A stretch of 64,000 nt of DNA from Ditylenchus dipsaci (taxonomy: Eukaryota > Nematoda > Chromadorea > Rhabditida > Anguinidae): NCBI GenBank assembly GCA_004194705.1, contig SADC01001291.1:1-64000 (forward strand), written 5' to 3'. Below are positions 1 through 10,941 of the stretch, in pieces. Each line of letters begins with the position of its first letter. Position 1 is the first letter of the stretch. A program made the position numbers and the translations under genes. A model generated the notes under the pieces. It was not told the DNA's origin and did no database searches. It saw only the letters and a list, made by a program, of their open reading frames with translations.

Positions 1-1151
1 AATATCGTGTGATGGACGGTGCAGGGTCGTTTAATTGGCGCCTGATGTTTCGACTTGGATTACAACATCTGGGAGCAAAAGCTGATTGTTCGAAAGAAAA
101 GAAGGATATTCCGGTAGTCATCTCATATTTTCCTTTCGTCAGTATGGAGCTTTATTATTTAGGAAGAAGTCTGAAGAAGCGGTCGATCCTATACTAGTGT
201 TACAGTTGGGGACAACAACAAGTTCAGAAAAGATGGCCTGATCGGCGAATATCATCTCAACCTTCTTGGAATCGAAGGTAATACGCTTGTACTTGTCAAA
301 TATCGTTGCTTATATTATGTGTTAAGAGGGTCGTCTGGAAGAAGATGAGCTGGGGAATGTGAAGTATGGCAAAGAGAGGGATACCCATGCTGTGCCAACG
401 CTATCCGAGGTTGTTTGTGCTGTTTAAGTGCTGCGCTTGCTGCTCTGGCTGCTGTGCTGATAGATATAAAAAGACCAAGAACTTGATTGAGCTTCCTCGT
501 GCTCCTGTAATCTGTTTTCGCTCTCATTTTTTTACAATTTGGATTAAATTGTAGGTATACGAGCCTGACCCTATGTTGTACTCAATCGATATTTGAACAG
601 AAATCCATACACGGATGGTGGCCATGCCTGAGCACCGATGTGCTTGCAGAACAGGTATTAATTAATTTATTGATTAGAATTTTTTGGGTGTCCGATACGC
701 CTTTTTTACTACTTCTGATAGCTAGATAAACCGCAAACTTTAAACGTTTTAGAAAGAGTCAGTCGGAAAAAAGAAAAAGAATGACGATTTCGGGGAGCAA
801 CAGTTCGTGACTGGCATAGTCGAGTTGGAAATCGATTTGGTCACCGCCACAGAGGCAAAGCATGATCTGTGGGTAAGAAACGCAAGAAGCCTAATCATGT
901 AAGTAGCGTTTTGATATCAGCTCTAAGTTTCTAATGGTTTCTTGTAACAGAGCCCATATCTTCCAAAGCCAGACAGACCAAAGATGGACTCATATTGGTG
1001 CACGTCTAGGCTGAAAGTGATCAGTCGAATTTGCTGGAACAAGTGTGGCTGCCAAGCATTGTGCTACATACTGATTGCTCTCTTTATTATCTTGTTTATT
1101 GCATCTGTTATCTGGCAAGCGCCGAACATTATAGCTTCTATTGTATTATAG
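1..1151 (+). CDS. Ferlin, C-terminal exons (partial)
   Basis: 3' end of a ferlin, the multi-C2 tail-anchored family that drives calcium-dependent membrane fusion and repair. Readable exons: about 1-277, 327-506, 555-654, 753-898 and 951-1151. They encode the last C2 domain (FNWRLMF, DYNIWEQKL, DNNKFRKDGLIGEYHLNLL), the family signature SIFEQKSIHGWWPC, a linker ending YLPKPDRPKMDSYW, and a tail anchor (ALCYILIALFIILFIASVIW) with a short lumenal end, stop TAG at 1149-1151. Splice sites are GT-AG. Exon 2 inserts a cysteine-rich segment (CCACCSGCC) not usual in this loop. At least three single-base frame breaks are seen (near 55-60, 215 and 870), so this is either a decaying copy or a draft-quality sequence. 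The family call rests on several conserved blocks in order. Upstream exons lie outside the window. Confidence 0.85.
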
Positions 1152-1219
1152 AGATTTTAATTGTAAAAAAGAGTTGTAAAAATTGTATTGTCGAGATCTA
1201 TGTTTGAAAATTCGATGTA

Positions 1220-1225
1220 AATAAA
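1220..1225 (+). promoter_or_regulatory. Polyadenylation signal of the ferlin gene
   Basis: AATAAA lies 69 bases after the ferlin stop codon, in a T-rich 3' region. Confidence 0.6.
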
Positions 1226-1309
1226 GATTACTAAATTTTTTTTACCGTATCAGACGATCATAAAAATACTCGTCGTGGGTCACCTCCGGCTGTATTGGGT
1301 TTCGAACTT

Positions 1310-1705
1310 ATGAGTTTGACATTGTACGAGTTTGAAAATTTTCCGCTTTCAGACTTTTCCGCTTTCGATTTTTTTCCGTTTTCGAACTTTTTGATATTCG
1401 AAATTTCCGTTTTCGGTTTTTTTCTTCGATAATTTCCATTTTCGACAAAATGAGTCTCGAGCTTTTCGGTCTTGAAAAAAAACGGTGTTCGAACAATTCT
1501 GCCTTCGAAAAATTAACATTTAAGCTTGTTCTTCATTAGGCTTCGACATATGTGGCTAAAAGGCCACATTAAAATCACATGTGGCTTTTTAACTTGAAAT
1601 TTTGTGGCTTTTTGTGGCTTTTGAATGTGGCTAAAAAGCCATATGCTTTTTAATGTTGCTTTTTGTGTCTTTTTGTGGCTTCTAAATGTGGCTAAAAAAC
1701 CCATC
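1310..1705. repeat. Short-motif repeat arrays
   Basis: No gene is visible. From 1320 to 1500 the motif TTTCCGCTTTCGA recurs with variants; from 1545 to 1700 TGTGGCTTTTTGTGGC and its complement recur. They resemble the subterminal arrays of the hAT elements elsewhere in this window, but I could not find closing ends. Confidence 0.5.
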
Positions 1706-1759
1706 CCTTATTTTATTTTTGATATTTTTTTAAAAGTTTTTTTTAAACTTTTATAAAGG

Positions 1760-1912
1760 TACGCGACAATTCATCTCCAGGACAATTCATCTCCAGGACA
1801 ATTCATCCCCAGGACAATTCATCCCCAGGGATAATTCATCCCCAGGACAATTGATCCCCAGGGACAATTCATCCCTAGGAAAAATTCACCCCATGGACAA
1901 TTCATCCCCGGA
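1760..1912. repeat. GGACAATTCATCCCCA tandem array
   Basis: About ten degenerate copies of a 15-17-base unit (GGACAATTCATCCCCA). The motif type matches the arms of the foldback elements described below (compare GGTAAATTCGTCCCC at 9569). The opposite arm was not found, so it may be a solo arm. Confidence 0.6.
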
Positions 1913-2107
1913 CACACGGACACAATACCTCGCGCCGCTATATTTCCACGGCCACAATCCTCGGCGGCACAGTTGATTTATTGTACCCAGGTTGGAGAAC
2001 TCAGAGAGTGTAGTGGTACGCGGGTAGTAATATTTTTGTCTTTTATTGAAATTTTAAAATTTTTAATGTTTTTCTATGATCCAACTGCAGTTTTACTGGA
2101 TAATCCA

Positions 2108-2433
2108 TGCGCCAACTAAACCAAGTGCTCATCCACTTGGATCAATTATTTTTCACGTTTTTCATGTTCAAAAATTATTTTTGGACTAATTCGGGCATGC
2201 CGAAGACGGGTTGATAATAGTAAAACGAGGTTTTGTATGGTATTTTTAGTATTGTAGGATAATTGATTTTGACAAAAATTAATTTCACCAAAACTCGAGA
2301 AATACCTTGCAAAAAGGAATTTCACCACTATCAAACCATCTTCAGCATGCCTAAATTAGTCCAGAAAACAGGTTTTGGAACCTAAAAGAAATTCAATTTT
2401 TTTGATCCAAGTGGACGACCACTTGGTTTGGTT
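2108..2433. repeat. Dispersed repeat family A, copy 1
   Basis: Bounded by inverted copies of AACCAAGTGGTCGTCCACTT-like ends, with internal text including CATGCTGAAGATGGTTTGAT and a TTTTGTATGGTATTT block. Other copies lie at about 9830-10230, 21030-21260 and 58685-58925. Its class is unknown; the ends are themselves palindromic. Confidence 0.7.
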
Positions 2434-2631
2434 GATTCAGACGGCAGGGCCAGCTCAGGACATTAACTTGTAGGAAAATAATAATGCCAGCAAAAGCCCT
2501 TCTAGGAAAACACGCATATAGGAAAAGTCCAGGCTAGGACAATTGACAACTGGACAATGTACTCTAGGACAACGGCCTTTTCGGAAAAAGCGCCTTTTAG
2601 GAAAGGGACACTAGGACAATATACTCTAGGA

Positions 2632-3581
2632 TAGGGATGGAACCCGACCCGACCCGAAGTCGGGTTTAACCCGACCCGACCCGATTTTGGGCTTGAAACC
2701 CGACCCGAAACCCGACCCGACAATTTCCGAAAACCCGAAACCCGAACCCGACTTTGAAATCAGACAAAACCCGACCCGAAACCCGACCCGACATATAAAG
2801 CTCAACCCGAAAAACCGTGGCAATTTCGTTATATTTCGTTGACCGAATTTGTTTCGCCGCACGATCGTCTTCCAAGAACGGCGGACATCTTCCAATGGTA
2901 TAAAAGCAAGCTGAAGGAGTTTCTGAAGATCACATCAATTGCACAAGTTTTGTTTGGGATTCCGGTGGCAAGTGTGCATAGTGAACGGTTATTTTCCAAA
3001 GCGGGGCTCATTTATGGAAACAAACTTCGCAATAGGTATGTATTTATCTGTTCTTAACAAGCCACCAATCCATATCAACGTTTAAGATTGTCGGCCACTC
3101 ATGCTGAGGAGATGTTAATTGTGAAAGCGAATCTGAGTGAAGTGCTATTGGCTCCACCAACAGAAACTGCAAAAGAAGAATACGCTGAGGAGGATGTTAG
3201 ATCTGACGAAGAATAAACAATGTTATTTCGATGATTCCTTTTTCTTGTTTTGATTGTCCTTGTCCTAAATTCAAAAATAGATAGTTGAACAAGCTTCTGA
3301 TTTGCAATTCTTACCTTTTAGCCCGCAAAAAAATGAAGACATTTTAAGGCAATCGATTTAAGTCCGCTCGATTTAGGGTCCCATTTTGGTCGGTTTGACC
3401 CGACTCACAACCCGAAGTTTTTTACGAACCCGACCCGAAACCCGACCCGAGAATTTCCAAAAACCCGTAACCCGACCCGAAACCCGAAATACTATGACGA
3501 TAAACCCGAAACCCGACCCGACATTTACAAGTTCGCCAAACCCGACCCGACAATGTCGGGTCGGGTCGGGTTCCATCCCTA
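2632..3581. mobile_element. hAT element nested in the Mutator-like element
   Basis: The ends TAGGGATGGAACCCGACCCG match each other as inverted repeats, and an 8-bp duplication CTCTAGGA flanks it (2624-2631 and 3582-3589). Arrays of ACCCGACCCGA fill both subterminal regions (2640-2815 and 3400-3570). The core is the C-terminal part of a hAT transposase. It is a deletion derivative that needs a transposase in trans. Confidence 0.9.
2839..3216 (+). pseudogene. hAT transposase dimerisation domain fragment
   Basis: The translated segment contains the hAT C-terminal signature: a run ending ITSIAQVLFGIPVASVHSER, then LFSKAGLIYGNKLRNR, followed after a short break by LSATHAEEMLIVKANL and stop TAA at 3214. 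This is the dimerisation region that ends hAT transposases. The catalytic RNase-H-like part is absent, so the fragment cannot move itself. A frame break or small intron lies at about 3035-3062. Confidence 0.85.
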
Positions 3582-3962
3582 CTCTAGGACAATGGCCTTT
3601 TGGAAAAGCGCCTTTGGGAAAAGAGACACTAGGACAATTTACTCTAGGACAATGATGTCTTTGGAAAACCGCCTTCAGGAAAAGGGACAATGGACAATAG
3701 GACAATCGTCTTTCTGGAAAAGCCCCTTTTTGGACAATTTTTAACGGGTAATATTTAATTCTGTCCCAAATTTCTGAAAAATGTCCCAAATTCACTGAAA
3801 AATGTCCCCAAATGTGAAATGTCCCCAAATTGCTGAAAAATGTCCCCAAATTGCTGAAAAACGTCCCAAATATTCTGAAATATGTCCCCAAATTTTTATT
3901 CTTACCTATTTTTCATATTATCAGCTTTAAGTGTAATTTTTGATGCTTTTTTTCTTTTTACA

Positions 3963-4290
3963 GATGTCACTGCAACTGAAGTCTTCAAACAGGCTTATCA
4001 GTTGGAGCAAGAGAAACGTCCGTTTTTCAGAAGCTCGCAGAACAATCTCTTCGTAATGCCTTCTTCCTCAGCTCGGGACAAGAATACAGCAGATCTTTAC
4101 GAAAAACTTCTACATGGCGGCTGGACTTTCCTGCAATTGAAGGAATACAAGGCAGCATTTCATGTTATCGTTCGTCTCTAGTGTGGCCAAACCATTTTTC
4201 GTGCTCTTGCAAGATGGGTGGAGAAAAAGCGCATTGCAAACACTCTGTGATAGGAAAAAGAGAAAAAGAGGACGTCCAAGTCAAGGATAG
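3963..4290 (+). pseudogene. Mutator-type transposase C-terminus with SWIM finger
   Basis: A reading frame from 3963 gives FKQAYQLEQEKRPFF, then LFVMPSSSARDKNTADLYEK and GGWTFLQLKEYKAAFHV. In the next frame comes a SWIM-type zinc finger, FSCSCKMGGEKAHCKHSVIG (CxCxnCxH), and in a third a KRGRPSQG tail. This order matches the C-termini of animal Mutator-like transposases. Two frame shifts and the lack of the upstream DDE domain mark it as dead. Confidence 0.75.
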
Positions 4291-5499
4291 AGTGAATTAA
4301 TATTTCGCCGTTGCACATTGTTATTTGTGGGAGTGTGTTAGAATAAATTTTGTTGCAATCAAGATTTGTGTTGACAATTAATGCGTATGGATTCTAGTAC
4401 TACATTTAGTGTAGTATGACTGGAATGCGGTGATGGCTATGATTGTAATGACTGGTAGGCGGAATTGGTGCTGTTGGCATAAGCATTTTTAACGTAAAAA
4501 CCACACTCAGCATCAAAAATTACACTTAAAGCTGATAATATAAAAAATAGGGAAAAATAAAAATTTGGGGACATATTTCAGAATATTTGGGGACATTTTT
4601 CAGAAATTTGGGACATTTTTCAGCAATTCGGGGACATTTTTCAGCAATTTGGAGACATTTCACATTTGGGGACATTTTTCAGAAATTTGGGGACAAAATT
4701 AATTACCACCCATTTTTAACTGTCTAACACGTTATAACATCACTTTATGGGTCTGAAAATAGTATGTCCTATAGTCTCTTGTCCTGTTGTCCATTGTCCT
4801 TCTGTAAATTGTCCTAAAATGCAATTTTCCTAGTGTCCATTGTCCTAGTGTCCATTTTCTAAAGAGGCGATTGTCCTAAAAAGCGATTGTCCTTCTGTAA
4901 ATTGTCCTAGTGTCCCTTTTCCTAAAAGGCTCTTTTCCAAAGACGTCATTTTCCTAGAGTACATTCTCCTAGTGTCCCTTTTCCTGAGGGCGCTTTTCCA
5001 AAGAAGCCACTGTCCTAGAGTCGATTGTCCTAGGGTCTACTGTCCCAACATGTCATTGTCCAAGTGTGAATTGTCCTAGCCTGGCCTTTTCCTATATGCA
5101 TGTTTTCCTAGAAGGGCCTTTTCCTGGAAATATTCCTTTCCTACAAGTTAATGTCCTGAGCTGGCCCTGCCGATTCAGACTAAAAATTTAAATCCCGCGA
5201 AATTTTCAGTGGAAGTGAGAGTGAAAGTAGACTGAGAGGCAATTTTTTCCTATTGAGTACACACTGAGAGTGAGAGCGCAAGTAAGAGTGAGAGTGAAAA
5301 AAAATTTGCTAATTGATACGGAGCTTGAATATCTATAGCTCGTCAATGCCTGGTACTACCACCTGAGTACCACTTTATTCGTGCTACCACCTCCATACTA
5401 CTATCTGCACTTCCCATGGAGTACGGAAGTGATTTAGAACTGGAGTTGAATGAAAATCGGAAAAAAAGTTTTTGATTCGAAACCTGTTTTCAAAAAAAG

Positions 5500-5709
5500 A
5501 GTGCCACTATATCGAGGTTTCACTTTTTTAACCCAAAATTTGCTTTCTTTTCAAAAAAAATCGGCAGAATCGGAATCCATACGATATTTGCGACCAGACT
5601 GTCATAAGAGAATCAATAAAATATTTCGAAAATTGGGTTAAAAAAAGGTGTCGGACCCTAGGCGGGAACGAACTTCTGGGTTGCCACTATATCGAGGTTC
5701 GACTGTATT
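5500..5709. repeat. Half of a Tigger/pogo-type MITE
   Basis: It ends in the family end GGTTCGACTG followed by TA, with internal blocks shared with the MITE at 61177-61605 (GTCGGACCCTAGGCGGGAAC and CACTATATCGAGGTTC). The left end is missing. The short stretch before it (5172-5500) shows no gene. Confidence 0.6.
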
Positions 5710-5710
5710 G

Positions 5711-5869
5711 TAGGGTTGTACAATTCTCAGGAATTTCGGAGAATTCTCCGGAGAATTCTCTGAAATACTCCGGAATTTCCAGTTTTTCCTTATTAAATCC
5801 TCCATACACTCGAGAGAATTCTCTGAGAATTCTCCGATTTTTATTTTTTCGGAGAATTATACAACCTTA
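5711..5869. mobile_element. hAT-type MITE, 159 bp
   Basis: Inverted ends TAGGGTTGTACAATTC / GAATTATACAACCTTA with an 8-bp duplication CTGTATTG on both sides (5703-5710 and 5870-5877). The inside is GGAGAATTCTC-rich and palindromic. It has no coding capacity. Confidence 0.85.
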
Positions 5870-6149
5870 CTGTATTGTAACCAGTGTTTTCAAAAAGCAG
5901 AAGCGGAATGCCACAAGCAGAAGCAGAAACATAAATTCTGTTTCTGCTTCTGTTTTTGCTTTTGAAACCTTCTGTTTCTGCTTTTGAAAATTTCTGCTTC
6001 TGCTTTCTATTTCTACTTTTGAAACCGTCTGTTTCTGCTTTCTTAATCTGCTTTTGAAACTTTATGTTTCTGCTTTCTTTTTCTGCTTTTTCAAGCTTTC
6101 TGCTTCTGCTTGTGATATCTGTTTCTGCTTTTGATTTCTGAGTTTGAAA

Positions 6150-7385
6150 CAGTGATGTAAAAATGTAAATTTTGGCACCGGCACCGGTGCCTGGTGTCGG
6201 CACCGGTGCCGCACCGGGCCTTAAATGCGGCACCGGCACCGGTGCAGGCACCTGGCTGAATATTTGCACCGGCACCGGTGCCTATCACATTCAGTACATT
6301 TTTCAAGTAAAAAAGTTTAATTTTCAACGGGAATGAGTTTTGTTGTTTCAAACACTTCATATACGCATCGCCCAAAATCGACTGTTCTTATCCCGCTAGG
6401 TGCACATTTTTTATTTTTTACTAAGTTTAGTGACATCTAGAGTCAAAAACTATCGTGCAATCGATTTCGATCATTTCCAGCACTCCTTCGCTTTTAGCAA
6501 CTGCCTCAATTTTGCAAATGACCATGAAAATCAAAGGAAACCAGCAAAAATGATGCGTACTTAGTCTCATATAGCCTGAGCCTCCACCAATTCTATTTAT
6601 TTATCAACGCTTTTAGTGACTTTCTAGAGTCAGAATTTCATGGAGAACAAGATAGAAATTTTTTCACACCAAAATCACTTAAGAAAAGCAAGCTAGCTAG
6701 CAAATGTTTGACCAGGGAAGAAATAAGTACTATTGAGGGGTAGGATTTCAGTATTATTTAGAAACTGACATTTTTTGAGATTTCAATTTACATTGTTTCA
6801 TACAACGTATGCTGAAAATGACGGCAAGTAGCCGGGCTACATTTTGAGTGTAAGGTTGCAAATGAGTGTGTAAATAAAAATTGGGAAAAACATCAGTTCC
6901 AGGATACTACCGAAAAGTACTGGATAGTCCTATTGAGGATTTCATCGAATTGGACATATTTCAATGTTTTTTGACTTTTAGCTAATACTTTATACTAATT
7001 TTTTATCTGTATGATAGCTCAAAAGAAAGCCCAGAACCTTGGCTACATTTTGACACTAAACTTGAAAATAAAAGGAGAGAAAAATAAGGTGTGCAGCCAG
7101 TGGTAGTCGAACCTATGACCTAGGGCGGTGCATATATGAAGTGTCCCTTCTTTACTCGAGCAAAAAGTGGCATCTGCACTTCATGTTTTACTGAAATTGA
7201 AAAAAATATTCGAATTTTTGTTAAGAATAGGCAGCGGTGCCAGCGAAAAAATTGGCACCGGCACCGGTGCGGCACCGGTGCGGCACCGGTGCCGGTGCTT
7301 TTTCATTAAAATTTGGCACCAGCACCGGTGCCAGCAAAAACTTGGCACCGGCACCGGTGCCCGCACCGGTGCTTTTACATCACTG
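6150..7385. mobile_element. hAT element with CACCGGCACCGGTGCC arrays
   Basis: Inverted ends CAGTGATGTAAAA, 8-bp duplication GTTTGAAA (6142-6149 and 7386-7393), and subterminal arrays of GGCACCGGCACCGGTGCC (6175-6290 and 7245-7372), strikingly GC-rich in an AT-rich setting. The core (6400-7130) shares sequence in reverse with 13760-14420, including a TATGATAGCTCAAA block and a GGTTCGACTAC-like motif. No transposase reading frame is visible. Confidence 0.9.
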
Positions 7386-8119
7386 GTTTGAAAATGATGT
7401 ATTTTATTTCTATTTATGCAGTTTATTTTCATTTTTCATATATTTTTCCCTGAAAGTTTTTTATTCAACGTTCAATTTTGGTTATAATTTTACTACTCAG
7501 GTTACTGCTCATTTGGCCGCCATTTCGCATTTTTATAAGAAAATTACCGCTGCCTTTAATTTTGACCTTTTTTGACGAGAGGTAGTTAAGTCATCAACTA
7601 AAGGCTATTCTACCCGTTTTGATCACTGGAACTGGGCAAAAAAGAACTCTGTATGCATATTATGATCGAGAGTCATGCTCGGAATCATCTCTAAGGTAAG
7701 TGAGTGCGCGCATCTCTAACCCATCAAGCCCCCTGCGCCCTTTTCGGAGGGACATAGATCAGACTCTTCCTCTTATGAATTTTTCATAGACATTGCAACC
7801 AGTTTTCTGCCTAGTTTTAATTTTTTCATAAATATCGGTTAAATTTTAAATACCATAAAGTCACTTGATTCAGGGCTTATTATGATACAAGGAGACAGAA
7901 GCAAACTTTGATGCGCGCAAAATCCTAAAGTCTATACCCGATAATGCACAAGCCATCTACTACCATGACTAAATCCCTAAAGCCGAAGTACATGCAAAAT
8001 ATGTCAGCGCATGGCCTTCAAAAGCAGATTTATTGAGCAGCAGTCAACAACCATAACCGGTAAGGTAAACAAACAACTAAATAAAAACAATATTCATACT
8101 CAACATTCTTTTGTCTGAA
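7386..8119. other. Interior of the composite hAT, no gene seen
   Basis: Part of 7620-7760 matches dispersed repeat family B (block TGCATATTATGATCGAGAGT and the GTAAGTGAGTGCGCGCATCT block). I see no coding exon here. Confidence 0.5.
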
Positions 8120-9098
8120 CTAGACGATCAGCGAACGAGATTGAGAGAGACCACCGGACTTGTATTTGCGTTTTGGAGAAGAACTGACCTCTTTGCCACT
8201 TCCAATCATCACATCCAGACCCTCAAGGAACTGCTTCAGTGACGGCGATTCGGATGTCTTCTTCTCTAGAACAGGCTTGCTCTTTAAGCCAAATTTCCCC
8301 TTCTTTTTGGCAGACTGACTCTTCTTTTTGTCCTCCTTGGCAGGAATGGAAGCTTAGAAGACTTGCACCAAATCGACGTAGCCCTGCAAAATAAAGTTTT
8401 CCACCTGAATAGTTGGAAAATCAAAGGCTGCATTAGAAAGTGAGAGTAGTTACTTTCTTAGTCGGACTGTCAGGCGTTGAGTCAATAACCAGTATGAAAT
8501 CACTCGAGTCAGCACTCTCCTCGTCATATTCAGCAGCACTCTTGCCGGTATCTCTAGTAGCATCCTTCTTGGTATTTTCGGCATCTTTCTCACTAGCGTC
8601 TTCAGCAGCTTCCTTGGCGGCATCACCAGAGGCTTCATTCTCGATACCTTTGGTTGCTTCATCGTCCGAGTCACCGCTGACTTCTCCGCCAATACTCTTA
8701 GTTACGATGGTAACATCTTCGGAGTCAGCAATCAGCTTTCCACAATTCTAAGAAGCATGTGGAGAAAATAGGAGTGGAAATTTTACAGAAAATAACTACC
8801 AAATTTTCAGCCAGCTCCCAAGTGTTGTCGGAAGGATCGTCATAGCCAGCCCACCTTACCAGATATTGGATGCGATTACTTCAAGTCTACCTGCTTCGAC
8901 TCTACAAACAAACATTTGACAACAAAGCATCACTAAAGATGAAAAAATACCTTTAGAACATTCTCGATAACGCATGACGAGCTGTCCATTTGCATCGATG
9001 GTGACCTCATGGTAATGATCCCAGATAGGCCCTCGCTTGCTGCCCCATTCTCTTTCTTTGATTGTCGCTGTCTTTAGATGACGACGAGCTATTAGCAA
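8120..9098 (-). CDS. BED-like/chromodomain protein inside a hAT element
   Basis: Exons (minus strand): from about 9098 to 8951, 8901-8800, 8747-8454 and 8383-8120, with GT-AG introns. Exon 1 gives KRGPIWDHYHEVTIDANGQL then VMRYRECSK, which resembles a BED zinc finger (W-x-HY, C at the second cysteine) with Tyr where the first Cys is expected. Exons 2-3 give a clear chromodomain: RIQYLVRWAGYDDPSDNTWE then LAENL and NCGKLI, with two of the aromatic cage positions (Y, W). Then come an acidic region (SGDSDDEATKG, EYDEESADSSDF) and a lysine-rich tail (KEDKKKSQSAKKKGKFG). A probable role is reading methylated histone tails or targeting integration. Oddities: a one-base frame break at about 8885, an in-frame TAA at the start of exon 4 (near 8355), and its place within a hAT. 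The start codon is uncertain. The chromodomain is certain; the BED call is tentative. Confidence 0.7.
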
Positions 9099-9308
9099 TA
9101 ATTGACATCATTTTCTAAAAAAAAATATGTAAAAAACGGAAAAAGACCCAGGTTTGAAGAAAAGATTAATAAGACAGAACCGAAATCAAGCAGAAACCGA
9201 AACAGAAGCAGAAAATTTCTAAAGCAAAAACAGAAAGCAGAAATAGAAAATTTGAAAAGCAGAAACAGAGGCAAAAACAGAAAAATTCAAAAGCAGAAGC
9301 ATTATGCT

Positions 9309-10941
9309 TAGGCTTGGCAGCGGGACGGGAATCCCACGGAAATCCCGGTTTGGGAATCCCGAAAATAATCACTTTCCCGTTTCCGTTTCCGCCGGCTCAA
9401 AGTTCAAAATCCCGTTTCCCGCCCGTTCACTTTCAAAAATCTCGAAATTTTCCCGAAATCCAAATACAAATTTATTTAATGTCAAAACGAAAAAAGTTTG
9501 ATCCTAAGCAATTTTGCTTGTCATTTCTTTCGTCATTTCTGGTGGAACGTCTTCTTCAACGGGCGGCGGTAAATTCGTCCCCGGTAAATTCGTCCCCAGG
9601 TAAATTCATCCCCAAAACCTCCAATTCAAAAATTTCGAGCAGGTTCGAATCCTGGTAGTAGCAAATATTTTTCTAACTTAGAATTGTGTGGGAAATCAGG
9701 TTTGTCAGGACCAAAATTACGACTTTACCCACCCAACCCCATTACCTTGAGTAGGTGCCTCATGGTCAGGTGAACAGACAATACATATTTTAATTTTTTT
9801 ACTTTTTAGCCTTAAAACCTTTTTTATGGACTAATTCAGACATGCTGAAGATGGTTTAATAGTGCTAAAATGCCGTTTTGTAGGGTATTTTATTTATTAA
9901 GCTTTGATAAAAACCAGTTTTGGTAAAATCAATTATTGTCCAATACTCAAATAATACTGGTACGACTACCTGGGTACAACAAAACCAAGTGGTTGTCCAC
10001 TTGGAGCAAAAAATTTTTTTACATTTTTCATGTTCCAAAATCTGTTTTTTGGACTGATTCGGGCATGCTGAAGATGGTTTGATAATAGTAAAATAAGGTT
10101 TTGTATGGTATTTCTTGAGTATTGGGCAATTATTGATTTCACCAAAACTTGATTTTACCAAAACTCAAAAAATACTCGATAAAACTGTGTTTTACTACTG
10201 TCAAACCTCTTTAGCACATCTGAATTTACCGCCGCCCGTACCTACCTGATGCTCTTCCTACCCACATCGGCTTTACTAAGACTATATGGCTCTTTAACAA
10301 GAAAAAATTGTGTTTCCTACCGATTGGATTCAAATTTCGAACCTGTTCGAAAATTTTTAAATTAGCGGTTTTGGGGACGAATTTACCTAGAGCCTCTTCA
10401 ACAGCATAACGGCTGAGAATTTAAGAATCTACTTACTGTAAGCACAAGCTTTTTTCATTTCTAAAACCAGACAGTACCACTTGTTTGTTCCGGTGAAGAT
10501 TTTTAAAATTAAAAATCACTCTCTACATACTATAACTTTTTCTCTGTGACATCTGTCACAGTATATTTTTTCATCGTCTTGCAATCCAAAAAATAGGATC
10601 CCGATCGAAAACAAGATGAAAAAATGCTAAACAAATGATTACAGTAGTTTTGCATGACCAAAATGGGTTGACTCCGAACTCATGCTGACTCCGGAGTCAG
10701 ACCATTTGACTCCGGAGTCAAGCGTGACTTCGGGAAGTCTGAATAGACTTTATTGATTTTTTTTTTTGATTTGTTTGAAGAAAAAATCGCAGAATTTTGG
10801 CTTTTCTCTCTTATTTAACAAATTCCCGTTTCCCGTCGGGATTCCCGAAATTTTGGAATTCCCATTCCGTTTCCCGCAGGAGCAATTTTTTTTTCAAATT
10901 CCCATTCCCGTTTCCCGCCCGGACCCTAACTGCCAAGCCTA
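9309..10941. mobile_element. hAT element with GGGAATCCC-type arrays
   Basis: Ends TAGGCTTGGCAG in inverted orientation, 8-bp duplication ATTATGCT (9301-9308 and 10942-10949), subterminal arrays of CCCGTTTCCCG/GGGAATCCC (9325-9440 and 10822-10925). It sits in the right array of the composite hAT and itself contains the foldback element 9561-10394. No transposase is seen. Confidence 0.85.
9561..10394. mobile_element. Foldback-type element, third nesting level
   Basis: Left arm GGCGGTAAATTCGTCCCC repeats (9563-9612), right arm GGGGACGAATTTACC (10373-10387); flanks TTCTTCAAC (left) and CTCTTCAAC (right) agree at 8 of 9 bases. The inside contains repeat family A (9830-10230) and, at 9640, a tRNA B-box-like GCAGGTTCGAATCCTGGTAG. 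The right arm is short and diverged, so the exact end is uncertain. Confidence 0.6.

Larger units (their letters stand above)
2443..5171. mobile_element. Mutator-like (foldback-type) element with tandem-repeat arms
   Basis: The ends GGCAGGGCCAGCTCAGGACA and its complement are flanked by a perfect 9-bp duplication GATTCAGAC (2434-2442 and 5172-5180). Both arms are built of short repeats (CTAGGACAATG-like, then GTCCCCAAATTGCTGAAAAAT) and form a long foldback: 2443-3955 against 4510-5171, the left arm being stretched by a hAT insertion. The core carries a broken Mutator transposase C-terminus with a SWIM zinc finger. Nine-base duplications and tandem-repeat arms fit the FB/MULE group. Confidence 0.85.

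Noticed and set aside
3386..3891. 172-codon minus frame and its plus-strand counterparts
   Set aside because: Runs through hAT arrays and the foldback arm (ACCCGACCCGA and GTCCCCAAATT units).
2443..5171. LTR retrotransposon or viral insertion
   Set aside because: No LTRs, reverse transcriptase, protease or capsid motifs anywhere in the window; all elements found are DNA transposons or repeats.
8440..8751. 103-codon plus-strand frame, Ser/Ala/Val-rich
   Set aside because: It is the antisense shadow of the acidic exon of the chromodomain gene.
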